Origin: an uncultured Alphaproteobacteria bacterium
GTDB lineage: Bacteria; Pseudomonadota; Alphaproteobacteria; RF32; CAG-239
NCBI GenBank assembly: GCA_934271195.1
Contig: CAKQRB010000039.1
Span: 1 to 41,335, forward strand
Direction of reading: 5' to 3'
DNA: 41,335 nt
Part shown: positions 23,794-31,808 of the stretch, in pieces
How positions within the stretch are numbered: the stretch's first letter is position 1
How the letters are laid out: every line of letters begins with the position of its first letter
Notes under the pieces: generated by a model
What the model was told of the DNA's origin: nothing
Database searches by the model: none
Seen by the model: the letters and a program-made list of their open reading frames with translations, nothing else
Position numbers and translations under genes: made by a program

Positions 23794-24315
23794 TTAGAAT
23801 TTTTCTTTAAGAAGCTCTGCAATCAGCAAGCTTTCTCCTGCATACTCCTCCAAAGCAGATTTCAGATTTTGCGTCGCCGGAAGCGACTTCAAAAGCAACA
23901 AACAACGGGTGTACTCATTTTCGGCTTTATCCTTTGGAACAAAACCTTTAAATATCTCCCAACGGCGCCAATGCTCCTGCTTCCGGTTAACCTCTGGCAT
24001 TGCCGCCAAAACTGCTGTAAGGCTGCGAATTTGCCAAAGCTCCGTCAAATTTTCCAAAAGCTCAAAAAACTTGTCCCAATTGCAATAATATCCGCAATCA
24101 AGCATCCGGTTTTTAAGCGCTTCAATAAAAAAATCTACATAATTGGCAGATTTGGCATAATTCAAAATCATGAATTTTCCAAACAGCGGATTTTCATCCA
24201 ACATCCAATTGCCGATGATGTCGCTCAGCATCTGCTTGCCCTGATCATCCCGCTTTGAAACAATATCCATTAAATACTCACGGTCTGTACTTGGTAATAA
24301 AACTTTTAATTCCAT
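23794..24315 (-). CDS. Hypothetical protein, predicted helical
   Basis: The product has 173 residues from the ATG at 24315 (MELKVLLPSTDREYLMD). The open frame extends 18 codons upstream into a hydrophobic, AT-rich stretch that overlaps a hairpin after dut, so the shorter form is preferred although its ribosome-binding site is weak. The sequence is helix-rich with many aromatic residues (CGYYCNWDKFFELLENLTEL, HWRRWEIFKGF) and no signal peptide. The sequence GNWMLDENPLFGKFMILNYA suggests a helical-repeat-like soluble protein. No family is recognised. It lies downstream of dut on the same strand. Confidence 0.65.
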   Translation of the reverse strand: MELKVLLPSTDREYLMDIVSKRDDQGKQMLSDIIGNWMLDENPLFGKFMILNYAKSANYVDFFIEALKNRMLDCGYYCNWDKFFELLENLTELWQIRSLTAVLAAMPEVNRKQEHWRRWEIFKGFVPKDKAENEYTRCLLLLKSLPATQNLKSALEEYAGESLLIAELLKEKF

Positions 24316-24350
24316 AATGATATATTTTAATAATTCATAAATAAATTTAA

Positions 24351-24380
24351 TTGGCAGGCACTTTATCATGCCTGCTCCAA
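24351..24380 (-). terminator. Possible weak terminator after dut
   Basis: GCAGGCA (24354-24360) pairs with TGCCTGC (24369-24375), extended by TTG/CAA with a bulge. The following minus-strand sequence is AT-rich (AATTAAATTTATTT) without a clean T-run. Confidence 0.4.
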
Positions 24381-24392
24381 TTTGGCAATATT

Positions 24393-24872
24393 TTATTTTC
24401 CGGTAGAACCAAATCCGCCTTCGCCGCGCGTCGTCTCAAATTGCGCAAACGCTTCCGGCGTAATTTCTTCAAACACCGCCCGATAAGGAAAAGGAACTTC
24501 AACCTGCGCAATACGCTCTCCGGGATTAATAATATAATCCGTTCCCTCCTGATTATTTGTATTAAGCAAAATAACCTTAATCTCGCCGCGATAATCCGTA
24601 TCAATAATCCCGCCTATGGTAATCACGCCTGCTTTCAGAGCCAAACCGCTGCGGGAATTAATCCGGCACCAGATCGGATATTCCGGAATAAATTTCACGC
24701 CGGTTGGCACGGCAAACCTTTCTCCGGCTTTCAGAACAACCGGCTCCGTCACGGCTGCGCAAATATCAAAGCAGGCAGCCGCCGGCGTTGAATATTGGAG
24801 ATTAGCCTCATTTTCAACATAATGAGGAAGTTTCAACACCTTAATTATCGTTTCTTGCATTTCAAGCTTCAT
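24393..24872 (-). CDS. dut: dUTP diphosphatase
   Basis: Dut hydrolyses dUTP to dUMP, protecting DNA from uracil and supplying thymidylate synthesis. The 159 residues include the five trimeric dUTPase motifs: AAACFDICAA (motif 1), INSRSGLALKAG (2), GGIIDTDYRGEIKVILLN (3), GERIAQ (4) and RGEGGFGSTGK (5). The start at 24872 has a GAGGGG site lying within the end of folA, so the two genes are likely translationally coupled. Confidence 0.95.
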   Translation of the reverse strand: MKLEMQETIIKVLKLPHYVENEANLQYSTPAAACFDICAAVTEPVVLKAGERFAVPTGVKFIPEYPIWCRINSRSGLALKAGVITIGGIIDTDYRGEIKVILLNTNNQEGTDYIINPGERIAQVEVPFPYRAVFEEITPEAFAQFETTRGEGGFGSTGK

Positions 24873-24875
24873 ATT

Positions 24876-25442
24876 TTACCCCTCAATCTCTGATAACAGT
24901 TTTTTCAAAACCGCCTGATCAACAAATTCTCCGCGGCGAACATAAATTGCAGTTGTCACATTATCTTTGTCATAATCACAAGAAATTTTAACATATTTTT
25001 TATTAAGAACGTCAATACAGGAAGTTATATCAGCAAGCTCACCCTTACACTCAGGATTTAAACTGCCACGATAAACACAATCAACAACAATTTCCGGCAA
25101 AAGTTTTGGTATTGTGGTAAAAAATTGTTCATAAACTTTTGCCCCGCCGGCAATATACAGATCCTCGTCAAAATCTTTGAATATTTTAAGGCTGTCAATA
25201 ACCTGATGTTTTTGAATATCGGAAATTTCATAATCCGGATTTGAGGTCAGAACAAATATTCTGGCTTCCGGCAACGTTCGTTCTGGAAAGGTTTCATAAG
25301 TCCGGCGACCAACCACAACATTCTGTCCCGTCACCATACGCACAAACTTTTGCGCATCAGACGGCACATTCCACGGAATATCAGAGCCAATACCGATAAT
25401 ATTGTCCTTTTGATGCCGACACCAGATTGCAACTTTTGTCAT
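24876..25442 (-). CDS. folA: Dihydrofolate reductase
   Basis: FolA reduces dihydrofolate with NADPH. The 189-residue product shows NIIGIGSDIPWNVPSDAQKF (active-site region), NVVVGRRTYETFPERTLPEA (NADPH-binding) and LYIAGGAKVYEQF. It carries a C-terminal extension of roughly 25 residues compared with E. coli FolA. An AAAGGAG site lies six bases before the ATG at 25442. A frame extension ten codons upstream is not supported by a ribosome-binding site. It forms a nucleotide-metabolism pair with dut, 3 bp apart. Confidence 0.9.
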   Translation of the reverse strand: MTKVAIWCRHQKDNIIGIGSDIPWNVPSDAQKFVRMVTGQNVVVGRRTYETFPERTLPEARIFVLTSNPDYEISDIQKHQVIDSLKIFKDFDEDLYIAGGAKVYEQFFTTIPKLLPEIVVDCVYRGSLNPECKGELADITSCIDVLNKKYVKISCDYDKDNVTTAIYVRRGEFVDQAVLKKLLSEIEG

Positions 25443-25542
25443 TTTATTCTCCTTTAACAGGCAAAATACCATAAGTATCGTTCAAAACAAAAACTCTTGT
25501 CCGCTTACCCACAGAATTATTAAAGATTCTTCAAGCTTAGGC

Positions 25543-25571
25543 TTGAAAAAGTAATAATTTCTATCTATAAT
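25543..25571 (+). promoter_or_regulatory. Promoter of the permuted tmRNA gene
   Basis: TTGAAA (25543-25548), a 17-base spacer and a consensus TATAAT (25566-25571) predict a start near 25578, just upstream of the acceptor piece. Confidence 0.8.
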
Positions 25572-25577
25572 ATATTT

Positions 25578-26074
25578 TGTCAGGCAACTGACTATGACAC
25601 TAGAGGCGGTATGAAATAGGCTTTTTGGACCTGGGGGCAGTACCCAGCACCTCCACCAATTTTTTATGCGCAACTCCATTCCGGCAGTCCATAGAGCGGC
25701 TTTAAAAGGCGATATATGAGCGGCTTTTACGGAGGAAAGTTTGTTATATGCGGAGATTTTTAGGAGTTATTTTAATTTTCGACAGGAGTGTACAAAAGCG
25801 TACATGACTTAGAAAATTAAAATAAAGACAACAAAATCGCCCATAGAACAAATCTTTACGGGGGTGAAACAGGGTAGACAGGAAGCAGTAAAGATATTTT
25901 TTGCTGTGTCCGGTGAGATACCACCGTTATCGGTTCAAAATAAATGAATGCAAACGATAACTTTGCACCTGTTGCTGTAGCTGCTTAATAGCAAGGCAAC
26001 GAACATAAATCCTTGTAGCTTTGGTTAGTTATAAGTGGGGTCTGGGCCACCTAGCAACAGAACGGCCCGTTTTT
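25578..26074 (+). ncRNA. ssrA: Circularly permuted two-piece tmRNA (alphaproteobacterial ssrA)
   Basis: The gene is permuted. The acceptor piece comes first and ends in CACCTCCACCA at 25658, with T-arm CTGGG/CCCAG around a seven-base loop. About 200 nt later the coding piece starts GGGGGTG at 25860, which pairs with CACCTCC to rebuild the 7-bp acceptor stem with one G-U. The tag frame 25950-25988 reads ANDNFAPVAVAA followed by tandem TAA TAG stops and begins at resume codon GCA. The 3' hairpin GGGCC/GGCCC (26044-26068) followed by GTTTTTAT ends the transcript. The spacer is processed out; mature piece ends are estimates. The product rescues stalled ribosomes and tags the nascent protein. Confidence 0.94.
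25767..25825. repeat. Palindromic element of the TGTAC...GTACA family, copy 2, inside the tmRNA spacer
   Basis: TTATTTTAATTTTC (25767-25780) and GAAAATTAAAATAA (25812-25825) are a perfect 14-bp inverted repeat. Inside it TGTAC (25789-25793) and GTACA (25800-25804) pair. It lies in the segment between the two mature tmRNA pieces. Confidence 0.75.
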
Positions 26075-26103
26075 ATAAAAACAGAATGCGGGATAAACAG
26101 GAT

Positions 26104-26595
26104 ATGCAAACATACTTAACCGAAATTAATTATGACAAGCTGATTGAAAAATCTTTGAAAAACGTCGTTATTGAAGCGCTGAAAATTGCCGAAGACCAAG
26201 GGCTTCCGGGGAAAAACCATTTTTACATCACCTTCAAGACCAATCATCCGCAGACCAAAATTTCATCACAATTAAAAAGCCAGTATCCTGAGGAAATGAC
26301 CATAGTCCTGCAACACCAGTTTTCCAACCTTTTGGTCGATAAGACATCTTTTTGCGTAGACTTGAGTTTTGGCGGCATACCGCAAACACTGACAATCCCA
26401 TATGATGCAATTATTTATTTTGCAGATCCTTACGCCAAATTCGGTCTGAGCTTCAATGAAGAAATCAGCGGCAAACACGAAAATAATTCCGATTTGGCTT
26501 CAAATGGTGAAAATTCTCCGGCGGCAACAGCCAATGGCAGAGAACCTTCCGCTCCGGCAAGAGTGATTTCAATTGACGCTTTCCGCAAAAAATAA
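26104..26595 (+). CDS. sspB: SspB-type ClpXP adaptor
   Basis: SspB binds the ssrA tag and delivers tagged proteins to ClpXP. The 164-residue product has the alphaproteobacterial SspB fold signature: INYDKLIEKSLKNVVIEAL, GLPGKNHFYITFKTNHP, YPEEMTIVLQHQFSNLLVD, FGGIPQTLTIPYDAIIYFAD. A disordered linker follows (NNSDLASNGENSPAATANG) and a short C-terminal tail (ARVISIDAFRKK), the usual position of the ClpX-binding motif. The ATG at 26104 is chosen because the family begins just there; an ATG six codons upstream is possible. It lies directly downstream of ssrA, so adaptor and tag are encoded side by side. Confidence 0.9.
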   Translation: MQTYLTEINYDKLIEKSLKNVVIEALKIAEDQGLPGKNHFYITFKTNHPQTKISSQLKSQYPEEMTIVLQHQFSNLLVDKTSFCVDLSFGGIPQTLTIPYDAIIYFADPYAKFGLSFNEEISGKHENNSDLASNGENSPAATANGREPSAPARVISIDAFRKK

Positions 26596-26597
26596 TC

Positions 26598-26816
26598 ATG
26601 AAAAAACTCTCCGTCATTATTGCCAACCGGCATTCAACCAGCATATCCCTTGAACCGGAATTTATTGAAGAACTCCGCGACATTGCCTCAAAAAGCAATC
26701 AGACAATCAATGAGTTAGTCACCCTAATTGATTCTGAACGTCAACAGGAAAATTTATCTTCGGCTATCAGGGTTCACATTCTGAAACAGCTGAAAAAGCA
26801 GGCAATTCATCTATAA
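26598..26816 (+). CDS. Ribbon-helix-helix domain protein (RHH_4-like)
   Basis: The 72-residue product resembles the small RHH_4-type proteins of alphaproteobacteria: KLSVIIANRHSTSISLEPEF forms the beta strand, EELRDIASKSNQTINELVTL the first helix, and NLSSAIRVHILKQLK the second. Such proteins are probable DNA-binding regulators. It starts 2 bp after sspB, so the genes are almost certainly co-transcribed. The target is unknown. Confidence 0.82.
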   Translation: MKKLSVIIANRHSTSISLEPEFIEELRDIASKSNQTINELVTLIDSERQQENLSSAIRVHILKQLKKQAIHL

Positions 26817-26936
26817 CCCCCCATTGGCTGCTGTATCGAATTCAATTATGCGTACAACACTACCCACTCATTTTGGGTAAAATTGAAATATGACTACATT
26901 TGCCTGCTTATGCTGATAGTGTTGCGTTTGAACCAT
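26817..26936. other. Intergenic region with an inverted repeat
   Basis: CAACACTA near 26850 is repeated in inverted form (TAGTGTTG) near 26918, enclosing a smaller CCCACTCATTTTGGG fold. No gene is seen. It may be part of the 3' end of the sspB transcript. Confidence 0.35.
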
Positions 26937-26968
26937 AAAAAAGGCTCTTAATAAAGAGCCATTTTTTA
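26937..26968. terminator. Bidirectional terminator between sspB-RHH and the hydrolase
   Basis: AAAAAAGGCTCTT pairs with AAGAGCCATTTTTT around a short loop, with T-runs on both strands. It overlaps the hydrolase stop codon and serves two convergent units. Confidence 0.88.
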
Positions 26969-27754
26969 TTCTTCATCTTCATCATCCATGTCAAAATCTG
27001 CATCCAAATCATCATCTTCCATGGAATTGTCTTCCAGCAACAGAGTATCATCAGCCTCCTCACCGGTAAGTTCAGTCTTCTTCCGCCGCCCGCGACGTTT
27101 TTTCTGCGGCGCTTTTTTCTTCATTGCATCAATAACATAATGCCCGACAATCTTATACAAATCAACCAGATGGCTGTTATACATATGGTCGCCTTCTTCA
27201 ATCAGGGCAAAATCCACATCAACATTTCGCTGCACGTTCAGACGCTTAGCCAAAGTTGCTACACTCTGCGGATTCACAATTTCATCAGTTCCGCCCTGCA
27301 CGATCAGACCGGAAGTCGGACACGGCGCCAAAAAGGAAAAATCTTTTTCATTAGCCGGCGGCGAAACGGCAATAAAATTATTAATGTCCGGACGCCGCAT
27401 CAAGAGTTGCAAACCAATCCATGCTCCGAAGGAATAACCGGCAATCCAGCATTGTCTGGCTTCAGGATTGACCGACTGCAGCCAGTCTAAAGCCACTGTT
27501 GCATCAGAAAGCTCGCCGGGACCATCTTCAAACTCCCCTTGAGAACGGCCTACACTGCGAAAATTAAAACGCAAAACCGAAAAACCGAGGTTTTGAAAAC
27601 AGCTGAACAGCGAATAAACCACTTTGTTGTTCATGGTGCCGCCATATTGCGGATGCGGATGCAAAATCAGCGCAATCGGCGCCCCGGGTTTGTCACTGTG
27701 GTGATAACGGCCTTCCAGACGGCCGGCATGTCCGTTAAACAATACTTCTGTCAT
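26966..27754 (-). CDS. Alpha/beta hydrolase (COG2945-like) with charged C-terminal tail
   Basis: The 262-residue product has an alpha/beta hydrolase core. Oxyanion region LILHPHPQYGGTMNNKVV, RFNFRSVGRSQG, nucleophile elbow GYSFGA (Ser), acid GGTDEIV (Asp) and GDHMY (His) complete the triad. The substrate is unknown. After residue 212 the core gives way to a basic stretch (KKKAPQKKRRGRRKKT) and then a very acidic tail (MEDDDLDADFDMDDEDEE), which is unusual for this family and looks disordered. The start follows the region divergent from cysE (27755-27841). Confidence 0.88.
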   Translation of the reverse strand: MTEVLFNGHAGRLEGRYHHSDKPGAPIALILHPHPQYGGTMNNKVVYSLFSCFQNLGFSVLRFNFRSVGRSQGEFEDGPGELSDATVALDWLQSVNPEARQCWIAGYSFGAWIGLQLLMRRPDINNFIAVSPPANEKDFSFLAPCPTSGLIVQGGTDEIVNPQSVATLAKRLNVQRNVDVDFALIEEGDHMYNSHLVDLYKIVGHYVIDAMKKKAPQKKRRGRRKKTELTGEEADDTLLLEDNSMEDDDLDADFDMDDEDEE

Positions 27755-27841
27755 TTTTTTAACCTAAATTTAGTAACCTGCAGAGTATACTACGTTAAAA
27801 GTTTATATAAATTGTTAATTTTCTAAGGAATATACCATAAA

Positions 27842-28519
27842 ATGAATCAAAAATTCAAGATAATTCTGCAGGACATTGATGCCGTTTCGGCGCGTGATCC
27901 GGCAACCGGCGGCAGATTCGAAGCTCTTTTATGCTCTTCTGGGCTTCACGCAATTTTGTGTTATCGCTTCAATCATTTTTTATGGCGAAAGAATTTTCGG
28001 CTTCTTTCCCGAGTCCTTTCCCAGATTGCAAGGTTTTTGACCGGCATTGAAATCCACCCAGGAGCCAAAATCGGCAAAGGATTTTTTATTGACCACGGAG
28101 CAGGCGTCGTCATCGGCGAAACAGCCGAAATCGGCAATAACGTCACTATGTATCACGGCGTTACGCTGGGCGGCACGACAGTGTTTGATGCCAAAGGAAA
28201 AATCACAAACAAACGCCATCCGACCATCGGCAGCAATGTCATCATTGGTTCCGGAGCACAGGTTTTGGGGCCGATCAAAATCGGCAATGATGTCAAAATC
28301 GGCTCCAATGCTGTTGTTATAAAAAACGTGGAAGCCGGCACAACCGTTGTCGGCGTGCCGGCGCACAAAGCGGACAAAAGCAAAGGAAAAAACACTTTTC
28401 AGGCTTACGGCATGACCTGTGACACCAAAGATCCGCTGCAAGAAGAAATCAACAACCTGCACAAAGAAATCGCTGCCTTGCAAAAAGCCGTGGCAGAACT
28501 TGGAAAAGGCAAAAACTAG
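27842..28519 (+). CDS. cysE: Serine O-acetyltransferase
   Basis: CysE makes O-acetylserine for cysteine synthesis. The 225-residue product contains DPATGGRFEALLCSSGLHAI, GIEIHPGAKIGKGFFIDHG with the catalytic His/Asp pair, GVVIGETAEIGNNVTMYHGV, GGTT and hexapeptide repeats (IGSNVIIGSGAQVLGPIKIG), then VVGVPAH. A coiled C-terminal tail follows. It resembles the shorter EpsC-type enzymes rather than E. coli CysE. Its stop overlaps the GTG start of mnmA, linking a cysteine supply gene to a sulfur-transfer enzyme. Confidence 0.94.
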   Translation: MNQKFKIILQDIDAVSARDPATGGRFEALLCSSGLHAILCYRFNHFLWRKNFRLLSRVLSQIARFLTGIEIHPGAKIGKGFFIDHGAGVVIGETAEIGNNVTMYHGVTLGGTTVFDAKGKITNKRHPTIGSNVIIGSGAQVLGPIKIGNDVKIGSNAVVIKNVEAGTTVVGVPAHKADKSKGKNTFQAYGMTCDTKDPLQEEINNLHKEIAALQKAVAELGKGKN

Positions 28520-29613
28520 TGCAAAACAGTCTGGGCTTAAACAAATCTCCGCAAGAAACCGCTGTCTGTGTTGCTATGTCCGGCGGCGTAGACAGTTCAG
28601 TAACGGCTTATCTGCTGCAAAAAGAAGGATATAAAGTTTTCGGTCTGACCATGGATTTGCTGCAGCCTCCCTATGCTCCGGCCGTTTCATCCGTGGCCGA
28701 CGCAGCCGTTGTGGCTGCCCAGCTGGAGATAGAGCACCATTTTATCAATCTGCAAACCGAATTTGCAACAAAGGTTGTTCAATATTTTTCCGACGAATAC
28801 ATGAGCGGACAAACCCCTTCTCCCTGCATTATGTGTAACAAATATGTCAAACTCGGCATTCTGGCGGATTATGCCCGCCGGTTGGGAGCAGATATACTGG
28901 TGACGGGACACTATGCCCGAACAGTTCCGTCACCGCGCGGCGTGGAACTTCACCGCGGCAAAGACGATACCCGTGACCAGAGCTATTTTTTGTTTGCCAT
29001 TGCCAAAAACAATTTGCAAATGCTCCGCTGTCCGCTGTCAGAATACAACAAGGCTCAAACCAGAGAGATTGCCGCGGCAGCCGGACTCAGAATTGCCCAA
29101 AAATCAGACAGTCAGGACATCTGCTTTGTTTCAGAAGGAAAATACGCCGAACTCATCAGGAAATTAAACCCTGATTATAAAGAACATCCGGGAGATATCG
29201 TCACGACAGACGGTAAGATTCTCGGCCGTCACAAAGGACTGATAAATTACACTGTCGGACAACGCCGCGGTCTGGGTATCGGCGGCGGCGACATTTTGTA
29301 CGTTCTGTCACTGGATGCCGTCCGCAATCAGGTGATTGTCGGCAGCAAACCGCAGCTGGCGCAAAAAGAAGTGCTTATCACCAATATCAACTGGTTAGCC
29401 GAAGAACATTCCGGTATCATGGAACTTGAGGTCAAACTCCGCTCCCGTCAAAAACTCGTTCCGGCAACCGTTTTTTTTCAGGACAACCACACGGCACGGC
29501 TGGAATTGAAAGATGAGTTTTTCGGCATTGCTCCGGGCCAGGGATGTTGTTTTTATCAGGGAACGCGCGTTATGGGCGGCGGGTTCATCAGCAAAAATAA
29601 TTCCGATTTTTAA
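28519..29613 (+). CDS. mnmA: tRNA-specific 2-thiouridylase MnmA
   Basis: MnmA thiolates uridine 34 of tRNA-Lys, -Glu and -Gln. The 364 residues are full length. The ATP pyrophosphatase loop is SGGVDSS (21-27). The catalytic cysteines are in SPCIMC (Cys103) and SQDICFV (Cys202). The motifs GHYAR and VGQRRGLGIG are also present. The GTG start at 28519 shares a base with the cysE stop. Confidence 0.96.
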   Translation: MQNSLGLNKSPQETAVCVAMSGGVDSSVTAYLLQKEGYKVFGLTMDLLQPPYAPAVSSVADAAVVAAQLEIEHHFINLQTEFATKVVQYFSDEYMSGQTPSPCIMCNKYVKLGILADYARRLGADILVTGHYARTVPSPRGVELHRGKDDTRDQSYFLFAIAKNNLQMLRCPLSEYNKAQTREIAAAAGLRIAQKSDSQDICFVSEGKYAELIRKLNPDYKEHPGDIVTTDGKILGRHKGLINYTVGQRRGLGIGGGDILYVLSLDAVRNQVIVGSKPQLAQKEVLITNINWLAEEHSGIMELEVKLRSRQKLVPATVFFQDNHTARLELKDEFFGIAPGQGCCFYQGTRVMGGGFISKNNSDF

Positions 29614-29684
29614 CATTTTTGTAACTGGAAAAATATAGAATAATGGAATATAATAATTTTATGTTAGCCCAAAGGAGGTTTGTC

Positions 29685-30320
29685 ATGTATAAAATTCCGT
29701 TTCACATGGCTCTGCTGAGCACCCTGCTCTGCACATCAGTTACCATGGCACAACTTCCGTCCAACCCGTGGGATCCGCAGTCTGTAGCAGTTTCAGAAGC
29801 TCAAAATGCTCAAATTGCATCAGAAAGCGCAGCCGCCGGCACGGCTTCTCAGGCCTATGCCCAGTCTTCAACAAGAGCAGGCACGCCGTCTTATGACGAC
29901 ATTCTGCCCGTAGACCCCTGGGCGCGGGCCAGAGTAAACAATGGCACCCCGACTTGGCGCGGCAGCGGCCGCAATGACCGCGGCTTAAATTATATTGGCG
30001 AAGCAACAACTTACGGTGATGCCACGGGACAAGAAATGATTGCGCCGGAAGTCAACCGGCATAATATGCTAGTCATGACGGAACACCTGCGCAAAATGGG
30101 ATACAAAATTCCCGAAAGCTACGACCAGAAAATTCGGAAAATGCCTCAGACTTATGCCCGCTACCTGCGTAATGCCTATGATAAATCCACTTCGTCCACA
30201 ATAAGCAACGACCCTCTCGGCGCTTTGTTTTCCGGCATGATGTCAAATGTAGAAGAAGGGACGGGACTGGATTTTGAAAACATCTTGTTCAACAGCATTG
30301 ACATTCTTTCCAAGGATTAA
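29685..30320 (+). CDS. Secreted protein of unknown family (with 30323-30799)
   Basis: From the ATG at 29685, which follows a strong AAAGGAGG site, the product has 211 residues. A signal peptide is evident (MALLSTLLCTSVTMAQ). The mature part contains two related NPWDP / DPWARARV motifs, an Ala/Ser-rich linker, a Gly/Arg stretch (WRGSGRNDRGLNYIGE) and a helical region (NRHNMLVMTEHLRKMGYKIP). No family is recognised. The next gene starts 2 bp later and also encodes an exported protein, so the two probably act together in the envelope. Confidence 0.75.
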   Translation: MYKIPFHMALLSTLLCTSVTMAQLPSNPWDPQSVAVSEAQNAQIASESAAAGTASQAYAQSSTRAGTPSYDDILPVDPWARARVNNGTPTWRGSGRNDRGLNYIGEATTYGDATGQEMIAPEVNRHNMLVMTEHLRKMGYKIPESYDQKIRKMPQTYARYLRNAYDKSTSSTISNDPLGALFSGMMSNVEEGTGLDFENILFNSIDILSKD

Positions 30321-30322
30321 AC

Positions 30323-30799
30323 ATGAAAAAACTTTTACCGGTCTTATTCTTTTTTGCCTGTGGCGTCAGCAGCCTCTCCGCTGCCGATAAGCTCAGGATG
30401 TCACCGGAAGAATATGCCCGCCAACGTTATGAAGTCCAAGACCGCATTACCCGTATGTTAAACGCAGCCACACCATTACAGCGACGCCTTCTGGTCAACG
30501 AAGCCAAACGCCTTGCCCGAATTAAAAATCCGCAGCAGGAAAACACTCAAAGAGAGGTTGACCTGGAAGACATTGCCGACTTAAGCAATTATTTCAACAA
30601 AGACCTGTATCAAACCGTTTCTTCTGATGTGCCATATCATCTGATTGACACGACGGAAGCCGCCAAGAAAGAAGAAGCAGCCTACCTCAACCGGCAAAAA
30701 GCCAAAAAAGAAGCGGCTCAGCCCAAACCGCCTCGCCACACCATGCCGGAACAGAAAAAAACTCAGCCCGCAACTTTTCGCAGAACTTTTGCAAGGTAA
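30323..30799 (+). CDS. Exported protein of unknown family
   Basis: The 158-residue product begins with a signal peptide (KLLPVLFFFACGVSSLSAAD). The mature part is charged and mostly helical: SPEEYARQRYEVQDRITRML and QRRLLVNEAKRLARIKNP, followed by an Ala/Lys/Pro/Gln-rich tail. No family is recognised. It is sandwiched between the 29685-30320 gene (2 bp gap) and trmJ (6 bp gap), in one probable operon. Confidence 0.75.
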   Translation: MKKLLPVLFFFACGVSSLSAADKLRMSPEEYARQRYEVQDRITRMLNAATPLQRRLLVNEAKRLARIKNPQQENTQREVDLEDIADLSNYFNKDLYQTVSSDVPYHLIDTTEAAKKEEAAYLNRQKAKKEAAQPKPPRHTMPEQKKTQPATFRRTFAR

Positions 30800-30805
30800 A
30801 ACATA

Positions 30806-31537
30806 ATGGACAACTTTCCTTTTATCATTTTAGTTCAACCGCAGCTGGCTGAAAATATCGGTATGACAGCCCGTGCCATGATGAACTGCGGGCTTTATAA
30901 TCTCCGGTTGGTTTCTCCGCTACAGGATCATCTGTCCTCCAAAGCCGTCGCAGCTTCTTCCGGCGCTGAAGAAATATTGGAACAGGCTCGGATTTTTAAC
31001 ACAACAGAAGAAGCAATCGCCGATTTGGAACAGGTTTACGCCACGACTTCCCGCCATCGTGACCAGATAAAATTTGTTTACACAGCCGAACAGGCAATGC
31101 AGAATTTTGATACCCTTTGCCGCCAAAACACCAAATGCGGCATATTGTTCGGGCCGGAACGCACCGGACTGCAAAATGACGATATCTCGCTGGCCGATGC
31201 TATTATCAATATTCCGCTCAACCCGCGCCATTGCTCGCTAAATCTTTCTCAGGCTGTACTGCTGGTCGGTTACGAATTTTTCAAACGCCGGACGGACATC
31301 TCCGGCACTCGCTTTGTTACCAACGGCGCCGAAATCGCTCCCAAAGAAAAACTTTTCCAATTCTTTTCTTATTTGGAGAAAGAGCTTGACGACTGCGGCA
31401 ATTTCAAAGTCGATGAAAAACGCCCGCGCATGGTCAGAAACCTGCGCAACATCTTTTCCCGTCCGCAGTTGACTGGTCAGGAGCTGGATACGCTCTACGG
31501 TGTTATAAATTATTTGCGCCGCCCCCATAAAAACTGA
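30806..31537 (+). CDS. trmJ: tRNA (cytidine/uridine-2'-O-)-methyltransferase TrmJ
   Basis: TrmJ is a SPOUT-class enzyme that methylates the 2'-O of nucleotide 32 in tRNA. The 243-residue product shows LVQPQLAENIGMTARAMMNC, LFGPERTGL (SPOUT motif 2) and IPLNPRHCSLNLSQAVLLV (motif 3, knot). The C-terminal helical part includes RNIFSRPQLTGQEL. The precise target nucleotide is taken from the family. Confidence 0.92.
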   Translation: MDNFPFIILVQPQLAENIGMTARAMMNCGLYNLRLVSPLQDHLSSKAVAASSGAEEILEQARIFNTTEEAIADLEQVYATTSRHRDQIKFVYTAEQAMQNFDTLCRQNTKCGILFGPERTGLQNDDISLADAIINIPLNPRHCSLNLSQAVLLVGYEFFKRRTDISGTRFVTNGAEIAPKEKLFQFFSYLEKELDDCGNFKVDEKRPRMVRNLRNIFSRPQLTGQELDTLYGVINYLRRPHKN

Positions 31538-31745
31538 CTTTCCAAAGATTATATCTTTACCAAATTTTGAAACATTGCTGGGACGAAAATTTGTAGAAAT
31601 AACCGATAGCCGTATAGAAAAAGCTGCCATGTTGGTCAGTGTCGGAATTGCCGCCCTCTATCTTGCGCATCAGGCACTTTATGTAAAATACCGGCAAAAC
31701 TCTCTGAGAGAATGTAACACGCAGCCTTTTTTTATGCAAAGTTAA
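31509..31745 (+). pseudogene. Possible small membrane ORF without a standard start (remnant)
   Basis: After the trmJ stop, one plus-strand frame stays open from 31509 to TAA at 31745. It reads PNFETLLGRKFVEITDSRIE followed by a hydrophobic helix (MLVSVGIAALYLAHQALYV). The only in-frame ATG with room before the helix is at 31629, giving 38 residues without a ribosome-binding site. The protein-like composition suggests a small gene that lost its 5' end, or one using a rare start. Evidence is composition only. Confidence 0.35.
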
Positions 31746-31808
31746 CAGATTATTAGCACTCTGGCTGATAAAACTAAAAAGTATTATTTTTTAATGAGGA
31801 ACAGAATT

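Noticed and set aside
25578..26074. A one-piece tmRNA
   Set aside because: The CCA end (25658) lies upstream of the 5' acceptor strand (25860), which is only possible in the permuted form.
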